Shown one piece after another: positions 1-10,893 of a stretch of DNA of 64,000 bases. Location of the stretch: assembly GCA_009733775.1 (NCBI GenBank), contig WOGZ01000192.1, forward strand, positions 1-64,000, in the 5' to 3' direction. The position numbers were made by a program, and so were the translations under genes. The notes below the pieces were generated by a model. The model searched no databases and was not told where the DNA came from. It saw only the letters and a program-made list of their open reading frames with translations. Each line of letters starts with the position of its first letter. Positions within the stretch are counted from its first letter, which is position 1. Origin of the DNA: Alectoria sarmentosa (taxonomy: Eukaryota > Ascomycota > Lecanoromycetes > Lecanorales > Parmeliaceae).

Positions 1-81
1 GGAAGAGGAAGAGGAAGAGGAAGAGGAAGAGGAAGAGGAAGAGGAAGAGGAAGAAGAAGAGGAAGAGGAAGAAGGAGAAGG
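1..81. repeat. GGAAGA purine microsatellite
   Basis: Tandem GGAAGA/GAAGAA hexamer-type repeat running off the left edge of the window. One strand is pure purine. It could be an exon coding for Glu-rich sequence in a gene beyond the edge or a plain intergenic microsatellite; the window does not decide this. Confidence 0.9.
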
Positions 82-654
82 ACGTGTTCGTTTTCCTGGT
101 TTGGGTTGGCGGAAAAGAGTGTGTGCTCCAGAATGTTGTACGCCGAGACTTTGAGGGGCTCCCGGAACATTGAAAAAGCCAGCTGTTCTGCTCTTGTTCT
201 TTGCTTGGAAACGGCTGCGGCGTATGGAAATGGACGGTAGTGTGGAGCTTTCTCTTGACCGCAACTGGAGTCGATGGTAGCACGGAGGCGAGAAGCAGAA
301 TTGACACAAAAAACCTACTCCACCATAGGATCAGCGCTAATAGGAATCGAACCTATTATGAAATTTAATGAACACCCAACAACAGAAGCGTGATGGGCTT
401 AGATATAAAAGACGAGGTAGGCTGGTATTAACAGAGGGTACGAAAATAATGTTGCACATCTTCTTTATATGATTACACGACAGATGGCCAAGATGCCCCC
501 CCTTCGTAGCAAAAAGCGAGTGAGTGATCCACCGCTGGGTATCTCGAGAAGTATAACATCGGTCCCAAAATTATGTAAACTCCTCGCTGACAGCTGATAG
601 ACCTCCCGTATTTGAACCTGCTCTGGGTATATTCATTAGTATAATACTGCCTCG
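82..654. other. Intergenic, no gene seen
   Basis: Downstream flank of the large minus-strand gene that ends at 655. I see no ORF with family resemblance here. A T-arm-like motif near 340-356 (minus strand) lacks a matching acceptor stem, so no tRNA is called. Confidence 0.6.
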
Positions 655-3600
655 TCATATCCTTCCTCCTTCAACGACACTCCTTCCGAGCACCTCCATC
701 TCCCCCGTGGCATCCACTCTTCGTTTCTCACAAACCCACTTTCCACCCTCTTCCCGATAACTCACACTTTCTGCTCCACTGCTATTCCTACTATGGCTCG
801 GCGTCCAAGCACTCTTTCCAATAACGGCACTCCTCCTTACCGGCGATATATTGTCAGCTGGCGGAGGAGGTGGCGGCGGACCCATCGGCTGTTGCATGTA
901 GAAGCCGGGCTGGGATGTCGACAGGGTTATAGTGGGGCTTTCGAGTAAAGGCGAAGGATCGCTGCCGGCTGAGGAAGGATGCCCGTTGCTGGAGGAAAAG
1001 CTGTTCAAAGAGCCTGCGAGGTTTTGGTTACTGGCGTTCATAATGAGTCCATTACTGTTCGCTGCCTGTAGTAGCGAGGGAACAATCATGCCTGGTGGGA
1101 GATAGGTTAACGGCGAGCCGCTGTTTTGACTATTGTTGCTACTTTGCAAACTACCATTACTTCCACCCCAAGCTCCACGGCGCAATTTCCGGAGTGCTTC
1201 AAGCGACATCTCATCTTCGGGTAGGTCCATCAAGCTTGCTAATTGCGGATTTGACGGATACTGCGCTGAAAATGGATAGCCGTGCATTGCAAGCGAGATG
1301 GCGGAGTTGCGGTTGCTCCATTCGGTTCGCTCCGTGATGGGCGTGAGACTGGGATCTTTGTTTTCACGGCCACTGTTCATCCTCTGGATACCCTCGAGCA
1401 CTCGGGGGCCAAAGTAACCACCATGACCATATTCGGATTCACTAGAGCTGGATGCACGGGCAAAAAAGCCAAATTCTTGGCCGTAGAACCCGTCATCGTC
1501 GTTCTCGAGAGCTTCGGCATTAGCGGCTGCAATAATTGTGTCGTCGGCTTCATCATCGAAGCTGATGTGGGCGTCATCATAGGCGAAATCTTCGGCGTCT
1601 TCGCCCATCCTAGAGACTGAAAAGTTGTTCACAGGTAGGGTCATCTGGTTGTTGTATGGATGCATTTGTGACGAAGGATCGAAACCATCGTTGGACTCCT
1701 GGGTACTTGCCAGGCTGTGGGACCGCTGAAACCTTCCGGCGAGCTCTGCCTGATTGGCCGCCATTGCTAGTTGATCATGTAGGCCCAGGTTGTCTTGCGT
1801 CAGACCAGGAGCTTGACTATAGCTTCCTCGAGTCGGCGGCTTCAGATCTGTTACTGAGTCCATCAGTTCGGCCGCAGTAGTATCATCTTCTGCCAATTCT
1901 GGCAGCTTAGGATTTCTAGTGTCATGATCGCTCGAAGACTGGCGAGCCAGATGCGTTTCTTGACCCTTGACCTGGCTTATAATAAGGTTGTTCGGATTTT
2001 GAGGCACCAGAAGGGGCTTCAAGTCTCTCAGCGGCAGTCCATACACTCTGCTCGTATCGTCATCGAACACCGATTCATCAAACTCTTGATTCTCTCCATC
2101 ATCAAGGTCTTCGATCATTCCATCATCGTAGTACATGTCATCATCATCTTGATATTCATAGCGGCTTGGCAGACCAGCCAAATTGCTCTCGGATGCAATT
2201 TCTCGTGGCAGAGGTTGAATGTTGAAACCTGGGTCACTTGCTACACCAGGGACCGATTTCGGACGCGAGCTGTTCTTTTTCAACGAACTGTGAGATATTT
2301 CGAGCTGTTGCTGGGCTAATTTTGGGGACGAACTAGAGACCAAAAAACCTTTCGGCTGGCTCTGATTGTCGCGTGGCGTGCCCGGTGAAGTGAGGCCTGT
2401 GCTCACAGGACTGGAGGCGCTGTCGAACGAAGATTTGTTAGGTGATGTGAAGCTCATCTCCGTAGCTTGTTGCATGGAAGGCAAGTCCAAGTCTTCATCA
2501 TCAGCGTTGACGCCAGGTATCTTTTCCTCCAAGCCACCATCGTCATCCATCTCATCATAATCAGCATATTCGTCCTCGTCATACATTTCATTGCCATCAG
2601 ACAATACACTCTCACGCTGTTTTCGCTTGGCCTTCTGCTGTCGATGTCTCTCTTCCAGTAGCTGTTCCTGAGCAGCTGAGCCTACGCCGGCAAGGTCGAA
2701 GCTGAAACGGGACGCATTGCTTTTGTAGCGGCGTGGAGATCCTGGTCCATCAAAGTTAGGATCGGAAAGCGAAGTTGATCGAGATCGAACTTTTGGTGGC
2801 GACATAGTTGGAAATGGTTTTGCGGGTTCTTGATTGGGAAGGGGGTTCTCCAGAACCTTCTCAAGAGAAGGCTTTGGAAGAGGGAAAGAGGCTTTTCGGA
2901 TAGCATCAATACTGCTTAATATAGTCTGAACGTCTTTTGGGGGCACTTTCGGAGGCAGGGCACGTGCGAAAGCCGGTAATGACAATGGATCTGGTTCTGG
3001 CCGAGACTCTTGGAGAGACATCTTGTACATGAATGCTGACGTCCGCCGTTTGGCAGGACTGTCAAGATCGTCATGCCACGGCTCTACACTGTCGTCAAAG
3101 TTCTCTTTGAAGACTGGAGTATGCTCTCTCTCGGTGCTGCTAGGGCTTTCGTCCTCTAGGAACAAAGAGCCCGGGTTCGGAGAGACTCTCTTTTGGCTAA
3201 TTTCCGACGATCGTCTCTGTTCCTGAGTTTGTACTGTTGGTACACTAGACTCACTGGACGAGTTTTTGCGGCCTGCTCGAGGAGCACTGAAGTCGTGAAC
3301 CACTTTCCCACGTATCCTTGGGTCATAGTCATCCGGCAGCCGCATGCCAGATGTAGTTTGACCTTGGGAATATGCTTCTTCCACTACTTGGGAGGACCTT
3401 CGACGGGCCAGAAGAGACATAGGGTTGAGAAGGTTGAGCCTGGTCTTTCCATGACGATTCTGACTCGCCGCCGGCTGCGCTTGCGGAGGGGCTTTGCCAG
3501 GTGGAGGTGGAGCCTGCCGTTGGGGTTCAGGTTCGTGATGGGAGGGTTTTGGCGGTGGTGGTGGAGGGCGCCGTAAGGGTTCAGGTATGAATAGTCGATT

Positions 3601-4176
3601 TTCCGGCTGAGATCCTAAGGATTGTCGACCAGGCGGCTCGCTATAAGACCGCATAGACTCGTAAGCTGCGTCTATCGGGCGCCTTGGCCTGCCTGTAGGG
3701 GCCTTAGGTTGGTTTTGGTTTCGGTGTGCCGATAGAGTCCCGAGTGCAGCGCCTCCAGATGTTCTGTTCGGGCGATCTTTTGGTGCCATTGAGGTATTGC
3801 AGTTATTGCTCGGCACAGGTATTGGTGGGACTGGTGGAGCTTGTTGCGGGGGCCGCTTTTGGGGTTCGGAAGGTGCAGGCCCTTCTCCACGAGTCCAAGA
3901 ATTTCGTTCCTCTGCTCTTTCTGACTCTCTTTGTGAAGAAACGCGTGGGATCGGTGGTAGTACGGGAGGATTGGGCGAGATAGGCGATTCGTTGAGACTG
4001 TTGGTTTGGGAGGTTCGTGGACGTGGAGGATCAAAGTTGAACGTCGGAGGACCTTGGGTTGGTGGAGGAGCCTCATGATAGTATCGTGAAGTAGTATTTG
4101 GGGGAGGAGCTGCAGCTTGTGGGATGATAGCTGAGCGTCTGTTGTTGGGCCGTATGCCATGGAGGTAGGAGAACAT
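655..4176 (-). CDS. Large intrinsically disordered Pro/Ser-rich protein of unknown function
   Basis: Single-exon gene of 1173 aa if translation starts at the ATG at 4176; the reading frame is open slightly further (to 4200) but without an ATG there. The stop is TGA at 655-657. The N-terminal third is rich in PxxP and poly-Pro stretches (candidate SH3/profilin ligands). The middle is Ser/Arg-rich with many candidate basophilic kinase sites and several Asp/Glu runs. A second poly-Pro tract lies near the C-terminus, and the last about 35 residues form a compact, less disordered tail (GGKWVCEKRR ... VVEGGRI). No catalytic domain is visible. The tail resembles that of fungal proteins annotated only as hypothetical, so it is probably a conserved filamentous-fungal protein. 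A role in polarity or septation would be a guess from the proline-rich composition. Coding status is very likely because more than 1100 codons are open. Confidence 0.85.
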   Translation of the reverse strand: MFSYLHGIRPNNRRSAIIPQAAAPPPNTTSRYYHEAPPPTQGPPTFNFDPPRPRTSQTNSLNESPISPNPPVLPPIPRVSSQRESERAEERNSWTRGEGPAPSEPQKRPPQQAPPVPPIPVPSNNCNTSMAPKDRPNRTSGGAALGTLSAHRNQNQPKAPTGRPRRPIDAAYESMRSYSEPPGRQSLGSQPENRLFIPEPLRRPPPPPPKPSHHEPEPQRQAPPPPGKAPPQAQPAASQNRHGKTRLNLLNPMSLLARRRSSQVVEEAYSQGQTTSGMRLPDDYDPRIRGKVVHDFSAPRAGRKNSSSESSVPTVQTQEQRRSSEISQKRVSPNPGSLFLEDESPSSTEREHTPVFKENFDDSVEPWHDDLDSPAKRRTSAFMYKMSLQESRPEPDPLSLPAFARALPPKVPPKDVQTILSSIDAIRKASFPLPKPSLEKVLENPLPNQEPAKPFPTMSPPKVRSRSTSLSDPNFDGPGSPRRYKSNASRFSFDLAGVGSAAQEQLLEERHRQQKAKRKQRESVLSDGNEMYDEDEYADYDEMDDDGGLEEKIPGVNADDEDLDLPSMQQATEMSFTSPNKSSFDSASSPVSTGLTSPGTPRDNQSQPKGFLVSSSSPKLAQQQLEISHSSLKKNSSRPKSVPGVASDPGFNIQPLPREIASESNLAGLPSRYEYQDDDDMYYDDGMIEDLDDGENQEFDESVFDDDTSRVYGLPLRDLKPLLVPQNPNNLIISQVKGQETHLARQSSSDHDTRNPKLPELAEDDTTAAELMDSVTDLKPPTRGSYSQAPGLTQDNLGLHDQLAMAANQAELAGRFQRSHSLASTQESNDGFDPSSQMHPYNNQMTLPVNNFSVSRMGEDAEDFAYDDAHISFDDEADDTIIAAANAEALENDDDGFYGQEFGFFARASSSSESEYGHGGYFGPRVLEGIQRMNSGRENKDPSLTPITERTEWSNRNSAISLAMHGYPFSAQYPSNPQLASLMDLPEDEMSLEALRKLRRGAWGGSNGSLQSSNNSQNSGSPLTYLPPGMIVPSLLQAANSNGLIMNASNQNLAGSLNSFSSSNGHPSSAGSDPSPLLESPTITLSTSQPGFYMQQPMGPPPPPPPADNISPVRRSAVIGKSAWTPSHSRNSSGAESVSYREEGGKWVCEKRRVDATGEMEVLGRSVVEGGRI

Positions 4177-4694
4177 GTTTGGAAAAAGCCTCTTGGGCAA
4201 GAAATGCTAGGTTCGCTTCAGGAAAAAGTAAGGCAGCATAGTGCTGTAGTCAACTACCAGCATTGACTCGCATATAATTTTGGGAATACGTCAGCAGATG
4301 GTGCAATGTGAATGTCAGATTAATACAAAGGTGTGGGTGGATCAGGTAGCGCAAATTCCAAAGAAACGTTACCTACTTAAAAGCAGCGGTCGATCCGAGC
4401 CCTAAGCTCGGTCTTTCGGATTTAAAGTAAAGATTGTCTGCAGTCGAGGCGTGAGTAGATATTACTTACTATTCTACCACCTCATGTAGTCATTTCTGGT
4501 TCATTAGATGAAGGGTGGTAAGAAAGGTTGGGATGAAATTGTGATGAAAGAATACGATTTTTGCTATGCACTGGAAAAGGACTGCCTCTTGGGTATACGT
4601 GCTTACTGGAACCCCAAACGCCATTGCTATACTCTTTCATGAACCCGACCCGCTCGGCGACATCTGAATCGTTGAATGAGCTTATTCAAACGTT
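4177..4694. other. Intergenic: promoter of the disordered-protein gene and 3' flank of the glycosyltransferase-like gene
   Basis: No gene seen. A perfect 6-bp stem (CCGAGC / GCTCGG, loop CCTAA) lies at 4395-4411; function unknown. Confidence 0.5.
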
Positions 4695-6119
4695 TCATGC
4701 GGAAGGTTTCTCCTTCGCCCTCATCTCCCTCGCGCTCTCCTTCTCCTTCTCCTCTGCCTTCTCCTTGATCACTTGCTCTTTTGCTTCATTTTCCCTATCA
4801 AGCCTGAAATGCTTCTGAACGTCTGGATTCTCCCAGTCCTTCACGAGCCTCCATGCGTCTTCCTCTACCAACCCTGCTTCCCTGAGGTCGCATGGTCCTC
4901 TGCCCCATTTTTCCGTATACACATCACGACCAAAGTCCATCCACATCCAGATCCCCTTTTCAAAGCCCTCGGGGTCTCTATAAAACGGTTCGCCTTGGCC
5001 TCCACGCTGCCGTGCTTGCCAAGTGTTCCGGCCGCCCACGGCCGCCGATTTGAGGTCCTGCAATGCATTGAGACTATTCACGAGTTTCTGATAGTCTGCA
5101 GAGTTGCGTTGGACTTCTGACCCCCTGGGCAGGATTTCTGTGGCCGTTTCTCTCTTCGCCGTCGCCTTTGGAGCATCACCACCGCGTTTATATAATAGCT
5201 CTAGATTGTCGAGGGAGGTTTGGACATCCCAAACTCTTCCTGCCTCTGCGCCTTCGATCCTGAACTTTCTCATCCATAGTCGTTCATGCATGTCGCAGTC
5301 AGTCATGTAGAAGGGAATCATAGTGTCCCATCCCCCAATATCCACGAATGCCTGGGTACGCACTAGCGCTAGTTTGTCGTAGGCAAACCACCGCGTAGCA
5401 AGTGGACCCCAGGCTGGATCCAGCGTTTCCCGTAAAGCATCTACAGCGCGCATATAGAGCGACTTGTAGGGCTCACCGATCCATTCCTCGTCGCTAAGAA
5501 CGACGGTATCCATGTGAGCCCACCAGTAATGCGACCACTTGTTTTCCAGTGCTGTGAATGTATAGAAATTCTGCAATTGAGCGAAAGTGAAGAGAGTGGG
5601 AGTGGAGATGACATTGACACCTAAGACCTTGATCAAGCGGTGATGGTCAATATAGAAAGGGTTTTGAAGGGTGAGAAGGTTATGGCGATTGGAATGCATG
5701 ACTCCAGTGTTCTCGACCACGTAGATGTCTTCTGGAGGCCATCCTGCTGTGATGTAGGATACAACAGTCTGTTGGAGAAGAGGCCAATTGCGCGTGAAGC
5801 CAATGAAGAGTGGAGTAGATTCATTGACGTGAGGCGTGGGGGGAATATTCCATGATGGAATCGGAGGCAGGTCAGCGGGCGATTTGGCGGAGGCAGCGAG
5901 AGGAAAGGCGTCTACGACGGGTGTAGGAGCCGCCGTGCAAATGGGTTTATGAAGAGGGCTCGGTTTGACGGTAGGTGTGGGTTCTTTGGCGCCTTGAAAT
6001 GGCACGGGAATGCTATGGTGAAGGCCAGCTTGTGTAATGATCAAAGCTGTAACGATGATGAGAGGGAGAATAAGAATACAGAGACTGCGTCGAAGCATGC
6101 ACAGAGAGAGCATGGTCAT
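4695..6119 (-). CDS. Type II membrane glycosyltransferase-like protein
   Basis: Intronless, 474 aa, ATG at 6119 with a second in-frame ATG two codons later. A short basic N-terminus (LRRS) is followed by one hydrophobic segment (residues about 11-31), as in Golgi type II signal anchors. A Pro/Thr-rich stem leads to the catalytic region, which begins near residue 100 with a GT-A-like strand (LFIGFTRNW). A D-containing motif (HYWWAHMDTVVLSDEEW) sits where a metal-binding DxD would lie, followed by WFAYDKLALVRTQAF...IGGWDTMIPFYMTDCDMHERL, typical of fungal GT2/GT-A-like proteins. The C-terminus is an unusual charged Lys/Glu tail. It probably transfers a sugar in the secretory pathway; donor and acceptor cannot be read from sequence. 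Confidence 0.8.
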   Translation of the reverse strand: MTMLSLCMLRRSLCILILPLIIVTALIITQAGLHHSIPVPFQGAKEPTPTVKPSPLHKPICTAAPTPVVDAFPLAASAKSPADLPPIPSWNIPPTPHVNESTPLFIGFTRNWPLLQQTVVSYITAGWPPEDIYVVENTGVMHSNRHNLLTLQNPFYIDHHRLIKVLGVNVISTPTLFTFAQLQNFYTFTALENKWSHYWWAHMDTVVLSDEEWIGEPYKSLYMRAVDALRETLDPAWGPLATRWFAYDKLALVRTQAFVDIGGWDTMIPFYMTDCDMHERLWMRKFRIEGAEAGRVWDVQTSLDNLELLYKRGGDAPKATAKRETATEILPRGSEVQRNSADYQKLVNSLNALQDLKSAAVGGRNTWQARQRGGQGEPFYRDPEGFEKGIWMWMDFGRDVYTEKWGRGPCDLREAGLVEEDAWRLVKDWENPDVQKHFRLDRENEAKEQVIKEKAEEKEKESAREMRAKEKPSA

Positions 6120-6957
6120 GGCTTAGAGCAGATGCCCGAAGCAAGTGAGGATTTGACGGTGAAATCATTTCGTCGTTGTGGCAGGTAGGATGCGACTGAA
6201 ATACGTGTAAACAGGTGCAAGACACTGGTGCGGTCAATACAGTATGTAAGACGTCTCGGGCTGCAAAGCGCGTATTTTTCGCGAGGCGCTCAAAGGGCAG
6301 TTCACACGCCTTCTGATTTACCTGATTGACAATTGTTTCAGTGGATTTCAGACCACTGTGATGTGAGTTAAATCTGCAGAAAATGGGCTCGACTCCTTCA
6401 ACGTTGAATAAGGTGTCAGGCAGTTTCTTGCAGTGTTTTGGATCCTGCAAAAAACGGATCAACAGTCAAAAGGGTGTGGGAGAGTTTCTTCCTACGTGTG
6501 AGGAAATCCTGTAGAAACCGGATTCGGCTACTTTAATCGTTAAGGATAACCAACCGTTCGGGCCCCCTGCGAGATGATAAGCACAGCTGTATTTACTTTA
6601 CTGTAAGGCGTAAATACCGTACGGCTTGGCTCGTGTATCTATCATTTTGAGTCCCGCTGTGAAATTCCGCTACCTACTTTACAAGCGGGTGTCAAAAAGC
6701 AAGGCATGAGGCACGCCGATTTCTTGAAATTTGCAGTCTAGATGGATTCGGTAAATTCAAATACTTTTCGTCATTCTTGCCAAGCCGGCGGTATCCAGAT
6801 GGTAAAATAGCCGAGGAGCCTTAATGGCTTTAGCTTCTGCAGCTAGGCACCTCGGATGCAGGTCCGTGGTCGAATACATGAAACAAGCGACGGAATGGAG
6901 GAAGCGTATGGCGGATGCGGAAATCTTCTATTTCAATCTGGGTCCTATATATGGACA
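6120..6957. other. Intergenic, 5' flank of the glycosyltransferase-like gene and 3' flank of the cis-prenyltransferase gene
   Basis: No supported gene. An inverted repeat GTATTTAC / GTAAATAC with a 13-nt spacer lies at 6589-6617. Confidence 0.5.
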
Positions 6958-8123
6958 TCATCGGTCCTTGATCTTCGAAGACCTCCCGTCAGTATCATTC
7001 CGGATTCCCATTTGTCTCTCAACCCCTTTTGGCCGCTTCCACTGCCATTCCACCAACACGGGTAGGAACGTCCACAGGTCAAGTTCAGGCCACAGCGTTT
7101 CCAAAAACACAATCTCCGTGTTTTGGTGACATTGCCAAAGCAGGAAATCGCTTAGTCTCTCCACCCCGGACGTCCGTACTAGTAACTCCACAGGAGGGAG
7201 GCCGGCAGTATACATGTGATCATTCAAGATCTTAGATGTGATTGTTTCAGGGTCGGGATATGTTTCGCGGTATTTGGCATCTCCATTGGCATCTAGAGGC
7301 AAGGGATCGGATGGAGATTCAGGATGTAGCGTGGTAGACGAAGAAGTCGATGGGATGGAATCTTCCGTATCAGAAATTGCGCTCAAGGATGGAGAACGTG
7401 ATCCAGCCTTCGGAGTGGCAGCTGAGAGACGTCGAGAACGGATGGTATGGGCGATATGCGACTCGGAGAAAGAACGATTCTGTGAGGGTAGAGGTTTGGA
7501 ATACTCGATCACGGTGTCTCGTATGGCCGTGGTGATTTCGTCGTGGGAGGTGTATGGGAAGCAGATATTCAGGATCGCATCTTTGTTGTGCTCGGTCATG
7601 GCAACAGCTCGATCGACGGCTTTGAGGACATCTGGCTTCACGAGCTCTCGCTGCCCCAGGACCCTGATGCAGGCTCCGTACCTGTCAAGCAAGTCACCGT
7701 GCTGGGCCAGTTGTGATAGCTTTACTTTTGCCATTTCCATAAGCGCGTCGACTTCGTACTTCGACCTCTTGAAGTTCTCGATGCTGAAAGCGTAAATTGT
7801 CACGACTCTGACGCCGGATTTGTAGCAGACTTCGAGGACCTGACACAATTTAGACACTTTAGCTCAATTGATCGATGTTTAGATGTTGATCGGCGGCTCA
7901 CTCGTGCCAACGCTTCAAAACCCAAATTATGCCCTTCCAAAGTCTCTATTCCATGTGTCTTTGCAAAACGTCTGTTTCCGTCCATCACGAATGCTACATG
8001 CTGAGGTATAGGTCCCTGTCGCAAGGCACCAATTAGGAGCTCGCGGAGCTGCATGATGGCCCATTCCACGGGAGGAGACTGTAGAAGCCATCTTCGAATT
8101 TGAGAGAGATGCATGGAAGGCAT
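6958..8123 (-). CDS. rer2: Dehydrodolichyl diphosphate synthase (cis-prenyltransferase)
   Basis: Two exons, 7902-8123 and 6958-7839, with a 62-nt intron (7840-7901; donor GTGAGC, acceptor GTCAG) joined in phase 0; 367 aa. The first in-frame ATG is at 8123. Cis-prenyltransferase signatures are present: HVAFVMDGNRRFA (catalytic Asp about residue 48), TIYAFSIENFKR, and the C-terminal ELLVRTSG...RLSDFLLWQ and FLETLWPEL. It elongates FPP with IPP to polyprenyl diphosphate, the dolichol precursor for N-glycosylation, normally in the ER with a Nus1-type partner. The protein has a Ser/Pro-rich insertion of about 80 residues between the ICFPYTSHDEI region and the C-terminal substrate-binding block, absent from bacterial UppS. 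The family assignment is firm; the choice between Rer2 and Srt1 paralogues is not. Confidence 0.95.
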
Positions 8124-8727
8124 GACTGAAATTTGCTTTCGCTTCCAGGTCGCTCTGATGGAAGTTGTTGAGCTGAGCGGACTTATTGCGAGGAGATGCA
8201 AACTTCGGAAAAGGATCTGAGAGCAAAGGGCGGGGCAGTGTTAGATGGGGGTCGACATAGCGGAGCTCGGACTTTCACCGGCGCATCCAGTCATGTTGGA
8301 AAACGCAAAAGGTGGATTGGAGCAAAGCATGATATCAATGGTGGTTTTCTTGTTCACTCCTGCATTTTGATCGGAACTTTTTTTCGCGGTCCGCTCAGCC
8401 TTATCCAACCCGGCTTGGCATTCCGCCATTTTGTGCTGACACTGACCGACGGGACCGTGGGTACTTTAGAGTCGTGGGATAATATTGATGTTGACTTTGA
8501 AGCAGCCAAGATAAGACAAGTACTAAGATGACAACTCTGTCCGTTAGCAAGGATCTTTTCAAGAAGGCTCGACGTTAAATGAGTCTAATACGAATCATCG
8601 ATCACATTCGATGAGACAGCCTCTTGTGGAGCGAACAATATTGCCACGCATGAAAACCAATTCCTCCCTTCATAGACGCCATGCTATCATACTTCAGATG
8701 CTTGATACCATAAAGTGGTCATCGACG
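8124..8727. other. Intergenic between cis-prenyltransferase start and ING gene end
   Basis: Carries the promoter of the prenyltransferase gene and the 3' flank of the ING gene. No separate gene seen. Confidence 0.5.
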
Positions 8728-10893
8728 TCACTTCCCGTTTCCGCCAGTAAATTTGACGTTCTTGACACTCTCCTTGCACTCGTCACAGTACCATTTGGCT
8801 AAAACGGCTTAGCAAAATCCACGACTTCTCAAGATGCAGAGGCGACTTACCGTTCTTTGCAGGTGCCCTACTAAGCCCCACACAATCCAGGTGGAACCAT
8901 TCTCTCACACAACTTTCACCATCACAACCAACCATTTCCCCATAGCTGATCCCGTCGCAGTAGCAGTACTTTTCCTGTCCTGGTCCATCCTCTTCGTCTT
9001 CTTCACCTTGCATTGAAGAATCTTCGCCGTCTTGCACTGCAGCTGCGGCGGCGATCTGAGCTGCCAGGCCCGCACCTTTCTTGTGGGATCGCTTGAGCGG
9101 TGCCTCTGACGCACGTGGTCCTCGGGCCCTATGAGGCTCCGCGAAGCTGGTATTGATGGGAGTGGCGGTCTTTGACGGTCCCTTGCTGTTGCCTCCCCGA
9201 GTTGAGATCGATATCGATGGAGGTCTATCGCCGCGAGTCCTGCTAGAGCCATTCTCTGTCTCTTCGCGTTTCAAACGATCCGGATTTCTGCTCCCCACTA
9301 CAAGACCGCCACGTAGCTCTCCCGCTCCATCACCAGCACCAATATCCTCGACAATGTGCTCCCCCTTAGCGTTCACTGTCTCTTTCATAAAGTTTTTGAT
9401 CTCTCCCGGGGTTCTACCTGTCAGACCCGACACCTTGTCGATATCTGCCATTGTGCCGTACAAGCCATTTCCGTTGGCAGACCTGACATTCGTCGACGAT
9501 GATCGATTTCTGGCTGATTCCACCACGGACTGAGTTGAATTCTGGCGAGCCCGTGCCGATGGCATTCGTTGCATCATCGACGGCGCCGGACTTCTTCCTC
9601 CACGGTCTTTTGCTGCTGCGAACGTGGCGACGATTGGTGAAGAGGCCAAAGAAGGCGTATTGACATTTGATGCATTCGTATTCGTCCTTTGACGAAGATA
9701 TTAGCGTGAATGAAACCTTGACAACGAAGCTGCACTTACCTCTTTCTTCCAGTCCCATTCACTGCTAGACTTCCTCCACGACCTCTTTTCTTTCCAGGAG
9801 CGTCGTTTCCAGGAACGTCTCTTGGACTGCTGGCAAGGCCTCGACCAGTGCCTCCGTTAGTTCCGTAAACCGAAGCCATTGCTCTCTCCGCTGGTACACC
9901 TCCCGGGGCTTTCTCAACCTTGCGCCGCTTATTTGGTGGTGCAACTCCATTTATTCCAAGTCCTACTGCGGTGCCCAGATTTGCATCTGCCGCTTTTCGC
10001 CCTTTGCCAACAGGTTTAGGATTCTTACTTATGGCTCGTCGATCATCGAAATCGGAGTCTGCGTGTTGAACTCGGTGCTTACGTGCTGCTAAGGCCTCAC
10101 GTCTTGCTTCACTTCGCATGGCTGCACCTTCCGCCTCTTGTTGGGCTGCTGCTGCTGCCGCTGTATTAGCAGCTCGTCTCGTACGCTCACCAGCAATCAT
10201 TCCCTTTTTCTCCGCACTCTTTTCAGTATAAGCCCAATGTGTCAAGCTACCGTACCGTGCTTCTTCGCTGATTTCTTCCTCGATGTGTGGGTAGGAGCTG
10301 TTACAGCGTTTCATTTGTTTGTCGAGGCTGTCAATCGCGGTGTTCAAGACATGATTCTTCTCGTCAAGGGTCTGGAGCATCTCGAGCATGGCCAAGCGCA
10401 TGTTGTGAAAGTGAGCTCGGCGAGCCAAATTCGCAGGGTCGTCCTGGGCACTGGGCTGGGACCCATTCTCTGTGTTGATTGTGAAAAGTGGACCGTCTGA
10501 ATTCGCAGCATATGTTACATTTTCAGCTCTGTCAGCTTGCGTTCGAGGCGCCTGCTGTCGAAGGGAGCCCGGAGCTTTCAACGCTGTGCTGAGGTATTGC
10601 CCCAGAAGCGCCTCAGGTCCATGTGTCTTGGCATCAACCTCTCTCAGCATGGTATAATGTCGTATCATCTCTTTCGGTAATGCAGTGATTGCGTCTGTGA
10701 AATGTGTAATGGCAGGATAGAATCCCGGGCTCGCATTGCGGTCACCGTCTGGCACTTGGGCGAGGGCGCCCGGTTGAGGTTGGACGACATTTGTAGCGGT
10801 TCTGGCAGGATTGGTACGTGTTTGACGGACAGGCTGGCGTCTGTTCGACGCTGCAGGCTGATCGCCAGTCGTAGTATTCGAAAACGCCCTCAT
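8728..10893 (-). CDS. ING-family PHD-finger chromatin protein (Pho23-like)
   Basis: Three exons: 9740-10893, 8851-9686, 8728-8798. Introns are 9687-9739 (53 nt) and 8799-8850 (52 nt), both GTAAGT donors; 686 aa. The start is the first ATG of the open frame (10893); an upstream exon cannot be excluded. The N-terminal ING domain is seen in FTDAITALPKEMIRHYTML...GPEALLGQYL. A long disordered, basic middle with several NLS-like KKRGRGG/RKAAD stretches follows. The C-terminal PHD finger (about residues 625-671) is complete only after splicing: CYC...SYGEMVGCD..SC..EWFHLDC...KWYCDEC, the Cys4-His-Cys3 pattern with the ING-type aromatic cage that binds H3K4me3. It probably belongs to a histone deacetylase (Rpd3L/Pho23) or acetyltransferase (NuA3/NuA4) complex. 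The long linker and the N-terminal motif favour Pho23. Confidence 0.92.

Noticed and set aside
335..362. T-arm-like motif (GGTTCGATTCC on the minus strand), possible tRNA
   Set aside because: No matching acceptor stem, D-arm or anticodon arm could be drawn at the right distances.
1282..1620. Plus-strand open frames across the 655-4176 gene
   Set aside because: Shadows of the long minus-strand frame; no family resemblance and biased by antisense codon composition.
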